A stretch of 50,255 nucleotides of DNA from Marinobacter sp. (GTDB taxonomy: Bacteria; Pseudomonadota; Gammaproteobacteria; Pseudomonadales; Oleiphilaceae). This document shows positions 31,226 through 41,365 of the stretch, one piece after another. The stretch's first letter is position 1; each line of letters opens with the position of its first letter. The stretch lies in NCBI GenBank assembly GCA_014762755.1, contig JABURI010000258.1, positions 1 to 50,255 of the forward strand. The letters are read 5' to 3'. Under the pieces are notes generated by a model, which saw only the letters and a list, made by a program, of their open reading frames with translations, searched no databases and was not told where the DNA came from. The position numbers were made by a program, and so were the translations under genes.

Positions 31226-33751
31226 ATGACATTAGCGGCCTACCGGCCAAGGCAGTTGCCTGAGGCCCTGAATGGTTTGTTCACCCTCGCCCTTGACCTG
31301 AGATGGAGCTGGCATCATGGCAGTGATGTGCTCTGGCGCACGCTGGATCCGGAAACCTGGGACAGCACGCGGAATGCCTGGCTGGTACTCAACAGTGTCT
31401 CTGGTGACCACCTCGAATACCTCAGCCGGGATCCTGAGTTTCTGGTCAGGTATCGGGAACAGATGGATGCACACGAGCGGTTCGTGCGTGCCAGAACCTG
31501 GTATTCCGAGCAGTGCCGGGATGAGCTGGATCGGGGAATCGCTTTCTTCTGCATGGAGTATGGCCTGAGCGAGTCACTGCCGTTGTACAGTGGAGGGCTT
31601 GGGGTACTCGCCGGGGATTACCTGAAAGCGGCCAGTGACCTTGGTGTTCCGGTCACGGCCGTGGGTTTGCTTTACCAGCAGGGCTACTTCCGTCAGGCCA
31701 TCAGTACCGACGGCGAACAGCTCGAGTTCTATCCGTACAATGATCCCACCATGCTGCCGTTATCGCCGCTGCGGGATCAGGATGATCAGTGGTTGCGGGT
31801 AATCGTGCCGTTGCCGGGCCGGGATCTGCGCCTGAGAGCCTGGGTTGGACAGGTGGGGCATTGCGAACTGTTGCTTCTGGACAGCAACGACCCCCGCAAC
31901 GAACCCGGCGACCGCGGTATCACCAGCGAGTTGTACACCGGCGATCCGGAAAAGCGCCTGCAGCAGGAGATGGTGCTTGGCATTGGCGGTTGGCGCCTGC
32001 TGCGAGCCCTGGGGCGCGATCCCGTGGCGTGCCATCTCAACGAGGGCCATTGCGCCCTGGCATTGATTGAACGGGCTTTCGGGTGGGCTCATGATAACGA
32101 GCGGGATTTTGACACTGCCCGCATGGCGACCCGGGCGACCAACCTGTTCACCACCCATACCTCTGTGGCCGCTGGCTTCGACCGTTTTCCCAGACGGCTG
32201 ATCCAGCTCTACCTTGGTCCCTGGCTGGCCGGGCATGATCTGACTGTCGACCAGTTGATGGACCTCGGTACCCACAATTCGGACCAGGACACCACCGGAG
32301 ACCCGTTGCTGAATATGGCCTGGCTTGCCCTGAACATGAGCGGACGAGTCAATGGCGTCAGCAGGATTCACAAAAAGGTTTCGCAGACCATCCTGCAGGA
32401 TTTCTTTCCCCGGTGGCCCACGGAGGACATTCCCGTGGAATATGTCACCAATGGGATTCACACGCCCAGCTGGGATTCCGAAGAATCCGACGAACTCTGG
32501 ACCCGGGCCTGTGGCAAGGATCGTTGGCGCCGCCCGATGGAAGCCAGTTGCCCGATGAGCGACATCACTGATCAGGATCTTTGGGATATGCGCCTCGCCC
32601 AGCGCAAGCGCCTGATCCATTACCTGCGCCAGCGGCTTGCAAGTCAGCATTGCGATCACAATCCGGGCAAGGATTCCGCTGCGGCCTGCGGCCTTCTTCT
32701 GGACAACGAAACCCTGACTCTGGGGTTCGCCAGGAGATTCACTGACTACAAGCGCCCGAATCTGCTATTGAATGATCCCGATCGACTTCTGGCACTGCTC
32801 AATCATCGGGACAGGCCCGTCCAGATCGTCCTGGCGGGCAAGGCTCACCCTTATGACAAATCGGGCAAGGCCCTTATCCGACGCTGGAAGCAGTTCTCGA
32901 GACTGCCGCAAGCCGAAGGCAAGGTCGTTTTCATTGAAGACTACGACCTCGGCGTCGCAAACCAGCTGGTTCAGGGCGTGGATGTCTGGCTCAATACGCC
33001 GCGCCACCCCTGGGAGGCCTGCGGTACCAGCGGGATGAAAGTGCTCGTAAACGGCGGACTGAATCTGTCCCAGTTTGACGGTTGGTGGGTAGAAGCCTGG
33101 AATCCGGATGTGGGCTGGGCCATCCGGTCCGGTGCCACCTTCGAGGAACTCAGTCACACCGATGATCACGACGAATCCGATGCCCTGGAACTGTTCGACC
33201 TGCTGGAAAACCAGGTGGTTCCTGCATTTTACCGGGTTGATCAGGAAGGGCGGCCAAAGGACTGGATCAAGATGATCCGGGCCAGTATGGATCAGCTGAC
33301 GCCACACTATTCCGCCAACCGTATGGTTCGGGAATACGTGGAGGATTTCTATCGGCCCATGGTGGCGCTGGCCAAACAGCGGGATCCCGATACGGCACAT
33401 GCCCTGGTTGAGGAGTCGCGGGCGATCAACTCTCACTGGTCCCGGCTTCGGTTCACCTCCATTGACGTCGAAGAACAGGACGGGAATCAAACCTTCACGG
33501 TGGACGTCTATCTGGACGGGGTGCCGGCGGAGCATATCGGCGTTGAATTGGTGGCGGAGGCGTCTGAATACGGCCCGAGGCAGGTGCAGGCCATGGAGCG
33601 CAAACAGGCCGTGGAGGGATCATTCCGTGGCTGGATCTACCAGTGCACCGTTCCGGCACGTCCGGAAGGTCACTACACGCCCCGAATCCGGGTGAGGGAC
33701 GATCGTCTGAATCTGCCCCTGGAAAACTCCTCAGTGCTCTGGCTGCGGTAG
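31226..33751 (+). CDS. alpha-glucan (glycogen) phosphorylase, copy 2
   Basis: YSGGLGVLAGDYLKAASDLGVPVTAVGLLYQQGYF; HLNEGHCAL; EACGTSGMKVLVNGGLNLSQFDGWWVEAW; same subfamily as copy 1. Confidence 0.94.
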   Translation: MTLAAYRPRQLPEALNGLFTLALDLRWSWHHGSDVLWRTLDPETWDSTRNAWLVLNSVSGDHLEYLSRDPEFLVRYREQMDAHERFVRARTWYSEQCRDELDRGIAFFCMEYGLSESLPLYSGGLGVLAGDYLKAASDLGVPVTAVGLLYQQGYFRQAISTDGEQLEFYPYNDPTMLPLSPLRDQDDQWLRVIVPLPGRDLRLRAWVGQVGHCELLLLDSNDPRNEPGDRGITSELYTGDPEKRLQQEMVLGIGGWRLLRALGRDPVACHLNEGHCALALIERAFGWAHDNERDFDTARMATRATNLFTTHTSVAAGFDRFPRRLIQLYLGPWLAGHDLTVDQLMDLGTHNSDQDTTGDPLLNMAWLALNMSGRVNGVSRIHKKVSQTILQDFFPRWPTEDIPVEYVTNGIHTPSWDSEESDELWTRACGKDRWRRPMEASCPMSDITDQDLWDMRLAQRKRLIHYLRQRLASQHCDHNPGKDSAAACGLLLDNETLTLGFARRFTDYKRPNLLLNDPDRLLALLNHRDRPVQIVLAGKAHPYDKSGKALIRRWKQFSRLPQAEGKVVFIEDYDLGVANQLVQGVDVWLNTPRHPWEACGTSGMKVLVNGGLNLSQFDGWWVEAWNPDVGWAIRSGATFEELSHTDDHDESDALELFDLLENQVVPAFYRVDQEGRPKDWIKMIRASMDQLTPHYSANRMVREYVEDFYRPMVALAKQRDPDTAHALVEESRAINSHWSRLRFTSIDVEEQDGNQTFTVDVYLDGVPAEHIGVELVAEASEYGPRQVQAMERKQAVEGSFRGWIYQCTVPARPEGHYTPRIRVRDDRLNLPLENSSVLWLR

Positions 33752-33755
33752 GCGC

Positions 33756-35207
33756 TCAGCCTCGCCAGAATGCCGGCGAGAGCACAATAATAACACTCAG
33801 GATTTCCAGCCGGCCCATCAGCATCCCGACGGACAGAACCCACTTGGCGGCATCCGGCAACGGGCCGAAATTCCCCGCCGGCCCGATGATTTCACCCAGA
33901 CCCGGGCCGACATTGGTCAGGGACGTGAGCGCACCTGACAAGGCCGTGACGAAATCCAGTTGCATGGCTGCCAGCGCGACCGTAATCAGAAGCAGGCACA
34001 ACAGGAAAATGAAAGTGTAGGCGATCATCGAAGAGATGATCTCGTCACTGACCGAACGGCCGTTGTAGTTGCGGGTCAGCACCGCCCGGGGGTGCAGCAG
34101 GCGCATTAATTGTTCCCGCAGGATGATCAGGGACAACTGGAATCGGAAAATCTTCATACCGCCGGCGGTTGAGCCGGAGCATCCGCCCACGAACATCAGG
34201 AAGAAGAACAGCACGAATGCCAGCGGCCCCCAGGCGGTGTAGTCCTCGGAGGCATACCCCGTCGTGGTGACGACGGATGTGACATTGAACAGCGTGGAAG
34301 CGTAGTTGTGTATCGGGTCGAATGGTACCGGAGATACCCACCAGCGATACAGTGTCAGCAGTGCCGGAACGATCAACAGGATCGCCAGGAACATGCGCAC
34401 CTGCTGGTCCCGGAACAACACGCCATGCTGGCCGTGCATTTCCCGAACGAACAGGAAAAAGGGCAGGCTGCCGATGATCATAAAGAGCGTGGCCTCCATG
34501 AGGATCAGATCGTTGAACTTGCCCATGGACAGATCGGAAGTGGAGAAGCCCCCGGTTGCGATGCTGGTAAGGCCATGGTTGAAGGCATCGAACAGGGTCA
34601 TGCCGGAAACCCAGTAGGTCAGTACCGCGACAATCGAAAAAGTAACGTAGACGAATAGCAGCCCTCGGCTCAGTGTTTTCATCCGGGGCAGCGCCTTGTC
34701 GGTCCATTCCGAGGATTCGGTGGCAAACAGGCGCATGCCGCCGACCCTCAGGAACGGCAATACCGCAACGAACATACCGATAATCCCGATCCCGCCAATC
34801 CACTGCAGAATCGAGCGCCAGAGCAGCAGATCCCGATCCATGTCGTCCAGGCCGCTCAGGACCGTTGCGCCTGTAGTGGTTATGCCGGAGGTACCCTCGA
34901 AAAACGCATCCGCCGCGGACAGATGCAGGTCACTCAGGTAAAAGGGCAGGGATGAGAAGAGGGCAATGATGAACCAGCTGGAGACGGTGAGTACAAACAT
35001 GAAGCGGGGCTTCAGGTCCCTTGGCTGATTGTAGGTAGTGACAATACCAAGTACGCCCAGCCCGCAGACAATGGCTGCGGATTCCGCAAACGCCATGGCG
35101 TTGGGCGCTTCGGACCCGGCAAGAAAAATCACCGGTAACGTCATGAATATGCTGAGAAGCACAAACATCACGCTGACAATGAAGATGACAGGGCTCAGGT
35201 TTCTCAA
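33756..35207 (-). CDS. TrkH family potassium uptake protein
   Basis: EGTSGITTTGATVL, GLTSIATGGFSTSD, TTTGYASEDY, VGGCSGSTAGGMK selectivity-filter repeats. Confidence 0.94.
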   Translation of the reverse strand: MRNLSPVIFIVSVMFVLLSIFMTLPVIFLAGSEAPNAMAFAESAAIVCGLGVLGIVTTYNQPRDLKPRFMFVLTVSSWFIIALFSSLPFYLSDLHLSAADAFFEGTSGITTTGATVLSGLDDMDRDLLLWRSILQWIGGIGIIGMFVAVLPFLRVGGMRLFATESSEWTDKALPRMKTLSRGLLFVYVTFSIVAVLTYWVSGMTLFDAFNHGLTSIATGGFSTSDLSMGKFNDLILMEATLFMIIGSLPFFLFVREMHGQHGVLFRDQQVRMFLAILLIVPALLTLYRWWVSPVPFDPIHNYASTLFNVTSVVTTTGYASEDYTAWGPLAFVLFFFLMFVGGCSGSTAGGMKIFRFQLSLIILREQLMRLLHPRAVLTRNYNGRSVSDEIISSMIAYTFIFLLCLLLITVALAAMQLDFVTALSGALTSLTNVGPGLGEIIGPAGNFGPLPDAAKWVLSVGMLMGRLEILSVIIVLSPAFWRG

Positions 35208-35419
35208 AAGGATGCTCTAGCCAGCTGGACCGGAAGACCGCGCCAGAATACCTGCAGGCCCTGTCATTCGCAAGGCAGTCAAGGCCTTAGCGTGCAATGA
35301 AGCGCAAATTAAATTGGCGTAAATAACAGGTAAATTCGGATCTTTACTATGGCAAACAACGTGGAGTTGGTGCATTTTCAGTGATGAACACCGAAAGAAT
35401 CGGTTAAGGAGAACAAGTC

Positions 35420-35959
35420 ATGACACGTACAAAATCTCTCGCACTGGCGCTGGCAACCCTTTCAGGCGGCCTCCTGGCAACGGGTGCGGCCCAGGCTCAG
35501 GACATGTACAAATCCGGTGTTGGCGGGCTGTATGCCGGCTTTAACTATACCTTTATGAATACCGAGTTGGGTCCTTACGACGCCGATGTCGGCACCCTCT
35601 CCGGTAAGGTCGGGGTGATGGCAACACCATTCCTTGGTGTTGAGGCCCGTGCCGGCTTTGGCGTTGACGATGACACGATCAACGGTGTCGATGTCTCCGT
35701 GGACAATTTCTACGGCGGCTATGCCACCTTCAACCTGGCCAACGAATCCCCGGTAACACCTTACGCGGTCCTGGGTTTCACCCGGGTTGAGGCTGAAGTC
35801 GGTTCCGTTGAGGACGATGACTCCGATGTCTCCTACGGTATCGGGGCCAACATGGAGTTCGCTCCGAACCTGTCGGGTAACTTGGAATACATGCGTTACT
35901 ACGACGACGACAATGTTGAGCTCGACGGCCTCGGCGTAGGCATCCAGCTCAACTTCTGA
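35420..35959 (+). CDS. outer membrane beta-barrel protein
   Basis: Signal peptide then alternating amphipathic strands, ending ...LDGLGVGIQLNF (terminal Phe). Confidence 0.85.
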   Translation: MTRTKSLALALATLSGGLLATGAAQAQDMYKSGVGGLYAGFNYTFMNTELGPYDADVGTLSGKVGVMATPFLGVEARAGFGVDDDTINGVDVSVDNFYGGYATFNLANESPVTPYAVLGFTRVEAEVGSVEDDDSDVSYGIGANMEFAPNLSGNLEYMRYYDDDNVELDGLGVGIQLNF

Positions 35960-35993
35960 TCGTTCTCTCTGGTTTAACGCATAGGGAGTCGAT

Positions 35994-36566
35994 TTGAACC
36001 ATCTTGCCCACGTTTTCCTCGCACCGGATTCCCCGGAAGCCCGCGTGGGCAGCATCCTCGGTGACTTCACCCGGGGCGTCGAACTTTCGGCGCTGCCGGG
36101 GGAAGTCCACCGTGGGGTCCGGCACCATTTCTCGGTAGACACCTTTACCGACCGTCATCCGGAGGTTCTGGCTTCCAAACGGCTTTTCTCATCACAGCGC
36201 AGGCGGTTTGCCGGCGTCGCACTGGACATACTCTATGATCACTTTTTGCTGAAACATTGGCACAGGTTCAGTGATCATGATTGCGACCGGTTTATCGACC
36301 GCACCTATCGGGAACTGATTGAAAACCGCCACCTGATGCCACCACAAATGGCCCGGGTAACGGCGAGGATGGTCGATTATGACTGGTTTGGAGCCTATCA
36401 GGACCTGGATAACATAGGGCAGGCCCTCGACCGGGTTGCTTCCCGAATCCGCTTTTCCAACCGGTTTGAAGGGATGATTGAGGAAATTCACGATCATCAA
36501 TCGGAACTTGAAAGCCGGTTTCTTGAATTTTTCCCTGATCTTCAATCTATTGCGAAGGAGTTTTGA
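35994..36566 (+). CDS. acyl carrier protein phosphodiesterase (AcpH family)
   Basis: MNHLAHVFLAPDSPEARVGSILGDF...GVRHHFSVDTFTDRHPEV; TTG start with an agggag RBS. Confidence 0.88.
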   Translation: MNHLAHVFLAPDSPEARVGSILGDFTRGVELSALPGEVHRGVRHHFSVDTFTDRHPEVLASKRLFSSQRRRFAGVALDILYDHFLLKHWHRFSDHDCDRFIDRTYRELIENRHLMPPQMARVTARMVDYDWFGAYQDLDNIGQALDRVASRIRFSNRFEGMIEEIHDHQSELESRFLEFFPDLQSIAKEF

Positions 36567-37171
36567 TGCGAATTCTGGCTACTTTCCTAGTGATCCTCGC
36601 GTTGGCAGCCAATTCAGTACTGGCTGAAGAACAGAAAGGCAATGGCAACGCAGATCGCGTCCCGGAGACACTTGGTTTCGTAGAATGGGTCGTAATGAAA
36701 GACACCCGCCTGAGACTCAAGGCCAGGCTCGACACCGGCGCAAAGACGTCATCCCTGCATGCCGTAAATGTTGAGGAATTTACCCGTAACGATGAGCGAT
36801 GGGTCAGCTTCGAGATTCCCCTGGGAGATCATGAAGACCAGCCCGCCGAGGGCGAGTTCAGCCATGACGATGTGGTGATGGTACTTGAACGCCCTGTGCG
36901 CAGGACTGTACTGATCAAGCGAAAGGGGGCTCCGTCGCAGCGCCGGTATGTAGTCGATCTGGAGTTCTGTATCGCAGGCACAATGCACACTACCCAGTTT
37001 TCGCTGACAGATCGCGGCAAGTTCTCCTACCCGGTGCTCCTTGGCCGGCGCTTTATGCGGGACGACAACATCCTGGTCGACTCAGCCGACAGCTTCATCG
37101 CCAGCAAGGAATGCGAATACAGCAGCCTCGAGGAACTCGCAAAGGAACAAGAGGCCAAGGTGGATCGCTGA
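36563..37171 (+). CDS. ATP-dependent zinc protease-like / retropepsin-like protein
   Basis: LRLKARLDTGAKTSSLHA...LGRRFMRDDNILVD. Confidence 0.85.
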   Translation: MMRILATFLVILALAANSVLAEEQKGNGNADRVPETLGFVEWVVMKDTRLRLKARLDTGAKTSSLHAVNVEEFTRNDERWVSFEIPLGDHEDQPAEGEFSHDDVVMVLERPVRRTVLIKRKGAPSQRRYVVDLEFCIAGTMHTTQFSLTDRGKFSYPVLLGRRFMRDDNILVDSADSFIASKECEYSSLEELAKEQEAKVDR

Positions 37172-37178
37172 TTCCGCT

Positions 37179-38174
37179 TTAGCTTCCACCCAGGGCTGCC
37201 TTCTCCATTTCAAGATAGACTCGATAGGCATTTGCCTTGTTGGATGCCTCGAATGCCGGTAGCCCTTCGTAACGGGTCCAGTCGGTCTGTTCGTAGGCGT
37301 CCTCGAACTGGACCCAGTTCTCAACCGCAGCTCCCATTTGCTCCCGGACATACGCCAGGTAGTCGTAGGTAAAGTTGAGGGCAGCCATGGCATTTTCCGA
37401 CGCTTTGCCATGGCCGGGTATCAGGATCTTCGGGTTCAGCTTCCTGACCTGTTCGATGGCCTTCATCCAGTTGGCAGTGTCGACCTCCGAACTGGCGAGA
37501 AAGGGCACCCGGCCGTTCTGGATGATATCCCCCGAAAACAGCACGCCGGCGGGCTGGACCATCATCAGGCTGTCATCTGTTGAATGGGCCGGGCCGGCGT
37601 GGACGATGCTGAAGCGGTAACTACCCGATTCAATAGACATTTCATCCTCAAAGGTCACATCCGGAGCGATAACTCTGGTGTTGTCATCAACCCAGGGTGA
37701 CAGCGCCTGTTTGCGCTGCGCCAGTCGCTGCCCTGCATCCGGGCTGTTGAGATAGATACTTGAGCTCTCCTGGGCGATCACCTGCGCATCGGTCAGATCC
37801 TTGAAAGCCTGAAGCCCGTATACGTGGTCTGCATGATAGTGACTGATCACCACATGGGAGATAGGCAATTCTGTCTTTTCGCGTACTTTATCGACCATCG
37901 CAGCGCCAAGGCTGGGCGTCCCCAGGGCATCAAATACCACCACACCATCCTCGGTGATGACAAACCCCGCATTGGCAGTAAAGCCCTCATTCTGCTTATC
38001 CGGAACGCCGGACTGACCGGCAAAATAATAGACGTTGCCCACCCCCACGGGCTCGGCCTCGAACGGGATCGAGAGTGGCGTATAGGGCCCGGCCGCCATT
38101 GCCCCTGAGGTTATAAAAATGGCACCGGAAATAACGGCACTTCGCATACTGATTATAAAAATTTTTGCCTGCAT
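37179..38174 (-). CDS. MBL-fold metallohydrolase (canonical HxHxDH)
   Basis: VVISHYHADHVYGLQAF, HAGPAHSTDDSLM, LFSGDIIQ, LIPGHGKAS; signal-like N-terminus. Confidence 0.88.
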   Translation of the reverse strand: MQAKIFIISMRSAVISGAIFITSGAMAAGPYTPLSIPFEAEPVGVGNVYYFAGQSGVPDKQNEGFTANAGFVITEDGVVVFDALGTPSLGAAMVDKVREKTELPISHVVISHYHADHVYGLQAFKDLTDAQVIAQESSSIYLNSPDAGQRLAQRKQALSPWVDDNTRVIAPDVTFEDEMSIESGSYRFSIVHAGPAHSTDDSLMMVQPAGVLFSGDIIQNGRVPFLASSEVDTANWMKAIEQVRKLNPKILIPGHGKASENAMAALNFTYDYLAYVREQMGAAVENWVQFEDAYEQTDWTRYEGLPAFEASNKANAYRVYLEMEKAALGGS

Positions 38175-38435
38175 TCCGGTCTCTCCCTTTTGTTTTTGCC
38201 TGCCATGTAAGTGCTTGTATTGGCATTGATTTGCGTCAATTTTCTGGGCTCTTCAGCACGGCTTTTGCGACGAACGTCCTATGAACCCGGATTCAAAAAG
38301 CACTTGTAACCTGAAAACGAGGAGTTTATAACTAAATTATATCCTTATAACAGAAACAACAAGACCGTCCCTCAGTTCCGTACTGACTGTCGGCCGACTG
38401 CCCCCCAGCAGGCATCGAAGGAGGAGAAAAACAAT

Positions 38436-39767
38436 ATGCTCGGCAAACTCCGCCGACTCAATCAGGATGTATCCAAAACAGCCCTGGAAGAGTCAGAACG
38501 CTTACCCTCAGAAGAACGCAGACGCTTTCTCAGAAGCGGCCTGTTCACCGCCGGTGGTGCCATGGTTGGAGGTGCTCTTGCAGGCATCGCCCCCAAGGCT
38601 CTGGCAGCGACACAGTATCCGCCCGAGATCCCGCCGTGGACCCGCTCTCTCGGTGCAGGGGTGGTCACCGATCCCTACGGTGTTCCATCTCCGTTCGAGA
38701 AAGATGTCATACGCCGGAACGTACCCTGGCTAACGGCAGATAAAGTTTCTTCCATCAGCTTTACCCCGCTTCAGCACCTGAAGGGCATCATTACTCCAAA
38801 CGGTCTTTTCTTCGAACGCCACCATGCCGGTCGGCCGGAGATTGACCCGCAGCAGCACCGCCTGATGATTCATGGTCTTGTGGACCGCCCGATCATTCTT
38901 TCCATGGAAGATCTGCAACGATTCCCCAGCGTTTCCCAGATCAACTTCATCGAATGCCCGGCAAACGGTGGCATGGAATGGCGTGGTGCTCAGCTCAATT
39001 CCCTCCAGTTCCTTCACGGCATGGTGAGCTGTGCCGAGTGGACCGGGGTTCGCCTCTCCACTCTGCTCCAGGAAGTGGGCATCAAACCGGAAGGTAAATG
39101 GTTGCTGGCTGAAGGCGCTGACGGTGCTGCCATGACCCGGAGTATTCCCCTGGAGAAGGCCCTCGATGACGTTATTGTCGCCTATGCCCAGAACGGCGAG
39201 GCATTGCGTCGGGAACAGGGCTATCCGATCCGCCTGGTAGTTCCGGGCTGGGAGGGCAACACCCACGTGAAATGGCTGCGCCGGCTTGAAGTGGGTGACA
39301 AGCCGTGGATGCAGCGTGAAGAAACATCCAAGTACACCGACCTGATGCCGGACGGCACCGCCCATGGCTTCACCTGGGTGATGGAAGCCAAGTCTGTCAT
39401 AACCTCGCCATGTCCGGAGATGCCCCTGAAGAATAAGGGTATCTGCCAGATCGAAGGGCTCGCCTGGAGCGGTCGGGGCAAAGTGAAAGCAGTCGATGTG
39501 TCAGTCGACGGTGGCCAGAGTTGGCAGCAGGCGCAACTGCGCGAGCCGGTCATGTCGAAATCCCTGACCCGGTTCTCCCTGGAGTGGAAGTGGGATGGTA
39601 ATCCCGCACTGCTGCAGTCCCGGGTTATCGACGAGACCGGTTATGTTCAGCCGACCCTGGCTCAGCTCAAACAGGCTCGCGGCACCAACTCGATCTATCA
39701 CAAGAACGCGATCCAGACCTGGAAAGTCAACGCAGACGGGAGTGTGGTCAATGTTCAGCTTTCATAA
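38436..39767 (+). CDS. soxC: sulfite/sulfane dehydrogenase molybdopterin subunit SoxC
   Basis: Tat signal RRRFLRSGLF; HRLMIHGLVDRPIILSMEDLQRFPSV...FIECPANGG; followed by the soxD-like cytochrome. Confidence 0.93.
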   Translation: MLGKLRRLNQDVSKTALEESERLPSEERRRFLRSGLFTAGGAMVGGALAGIAPKALAATQYPPEIPPWTRSLGAGVVTDPYGVPSPFEKDVIRRNVPWLTADKVSSISFTPLQHLKGIITPNGLFFERHHAGRPEIDPQQHRLMIHGLVDRPIILSMEDLQRFPSVSQINFIECPANGGMEWRGAQLNSLQFLHGMVSCAEWTGVRLSTLLQEVGIKPEGKWLLAEGADGAAMTRSIPLEKALDDVIVAYAQNGEALRREQGYPIRLVVPGWEGNTHVKWLRRLEVGDKPWMQREETSKYTDLMPDGTAHGFTWVMEAKSVITSPCPEMPLKNKGICQIEGLAWSGRGKVKAVDVSVDGGQSWQQAQLREPVMSKSLTRFSLEWKWDGNPALLQSRVIDETGYVQPTLAQLKQARGTNSIYHKNAIQTWKVNADGSVVNVQLS

Positions 39768-40428
39768 AAAACCACGCCTGTTCGCCAGCACCTGTTGTGG
39801 CGTGATCCTGGCCTCCATACCCATCCTCGGTGCAGCCGAGCAGGCTGGCCATTACGGGTACGGGGAGCCCGCGACCGAGGAACAGATTGCCGCCTGGGAT
39901 ATCGATGTACGCCCGGATGGTAAAGGCCTGCCCGAGGGCAGTGGCACGGTCGATGAGGGCATGGCCGTCTACGAGACGTATTGCTCGTCCTGCCACGGCG
40001 CCTTCGGCGAAGGCATGGGGCGTTACCCGAAACTAGCAGGCGGGGAGGGCAGCCTGACCGAAGATCGTCCGGAAAAGACAGTCGGAAGTTACTGGCCTTA
40101 TGCCTCAACACTCTGGGATTACATTCATCGGGCGATGCCGTTCTTCGCACCCCAGTCGCTGACCGATGACCAGGTGTATGCGTTGACCGCTTATGTCCTC
40201 AACCTCAATTACATCGTGGACGGGGACTTCGTGGCCAACAAGGAGACGCTGCCACAGGTCCAGATGCCCAATCACGATGGTTTCATCTGGGAAGACCCGC
40301 GCCCCGTGGTAAACAACGAGCGTTGCATGGAGGACTGCAAAGAGGAGGTCACTGTATCCGACTCTGCTGCGGGCAAAAACCTGACACCAAGCACAACCGG
40401 CCCCCTCGACGAGGGGATTACAGAATAA
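39751..40428 (+). CDS. soxD: c-type cytochrome SoxD
   Basis: Signal peptide, CSSCHGAFGEGMGRYPKLAGG; overlaps the soxC 3' end. Confidence 0.88.
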   Translation: MFSFHKKPRLFASTCCGVILASIPILGAAEQAGHYGYGEPATEEQIAAWDIDVRPDGKGLPEGSGTVDEGMAVYETYCSSCHGAFGEGMGRYPKLAGGEGSLTEDRPEKTVGSYWPYASTLWDYIHRAMPFFAPQSLTDDQVYALTAYVLNLNYIVDGDFVANKETLPQVQMPNHDGFIWEDPRPVVNNERCMEDCKEEVTVSDSAAGKNLTPSTTGPLDEGITE

Positions 40429-40476
40429 GAAGGCTGAACCGGAGCAACAGCTCCAAAGAGTGCCGAGGAGGAATGC

Positions 40477-40833
40477 GTGATGCGAAAAGGGTTAATTTCC
40501 GTGTGCTTGACCACACTCGCACTGAGCGCCACAGCGCCGGTGTTCGCCGAACCGACCCAGGCTGATATCGACCGTGGCAAAGAACTCGCATACAGCCGGA
40601 AGGACGGCAACTGCCTGGCCTGCCACAAAATGGATGACGGCAAACTGACCGGCAATATAGGACCTGAACTTGCCGACATGAAAGCTCGTTTCCCCGACCG
40701 GGAACTGCTGTTCAAACGCATCTGGGACGAAACCCAGTTCAACCCGATGACGGTGATGCCGCCATTCGGACGACACATGATCCTGAGCAAACAAGAAATC
40801 AACCGGATCATCGATTACCTGTACACGCTTTAA
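40477..40833 (+). CDS. soxX: sulfur-oxidising cytochrome SoxX
   Basis: NCLACHKMDDGKLTGNIGPELADMKARFPD...FNPMTVMPPFGRHMILSKQEINRIIDYL. Confidence 0.94.
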   Translation: MMRKGLISVCLTTLALSATAPVFAEPTQADIDRGKELAYSRKDGNCLACHKMDDGKLTGNIGPELADMKARFPDRELLFKRIWDETQFNPMTVMPPFGRHMILSKQEINRIIDYLYTL

Positions 40834-40852
40834 ATGCGGAGGAGAAGTTACC

Positions 40853-41341
40853 GTGACTGACCAAAGGCGAAGAGGCTTTTTGAAGGGAATGCTGGGTGTG
40901 AGCGTTGCCGGCTTTGCACTGGGTTCCGGCATTGTGCCACTGCGAGTAGAGGCCGCGACCGCCCCGGATGCATCTGATTGGCCGGAGAAGGCGTTCAAGA
41001 CCCCCGGCGTGGATGAAACCATTGCTGAACTCTACGGGATGGAGGCGACGGAATCTGACCAGATCACCATGGATCTGCCAACCATTGCGCAGAACGGTGC
41101 CGTGGTACCGGTAAGCGTTGAGACCTCGCTCCCGAATGTGACGGGTATCGCGCTGCTGGTAGCCAAGAACCCGAACGCCCTGGCGGCCTATTTTGACATC
41201 CCTGAGGGCACCCTGCCGTTTGTATCAAATCGCCTGAAAATGGCGGAGACGACAGACGTGGTAGCCGTCGTGATTTCTGATGGCAAAGCCTACAAGGCCA
41301 CCCAGAACGTGAAAGTCACCGTTGGCGGCTGCGGCGGCTAA
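40853..41341 (+). CDS. soxY: thiosulfate oxidation carrier protein SoxY
   Basis: Tat signal RRRGFLKGM and terminal VTVGGCGG. Confidence 0.96.
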   Translation: MTDQRRRGFLKGMLGVSVAGFALGSGIVPLRVEAATAPDASDWPEKAFKTPGVDETIAELYGMEATESDQITMDLPTIAQNGAVVPVSVETSLPNVTGIALLVAKNPNALAAYFDIPEGTLPFVSNRLKMAETTDVVAVVISDGKAYKATQNVKVTVGGCGG

Positions 41342-41365
41342 CAGTAAACGGACAGGAGAACAACA

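Noticed and set aside
31760-32659. 299-aa minus-strand ORF
   Set aside because: Antisense to the second phosphorylase; no motif support.
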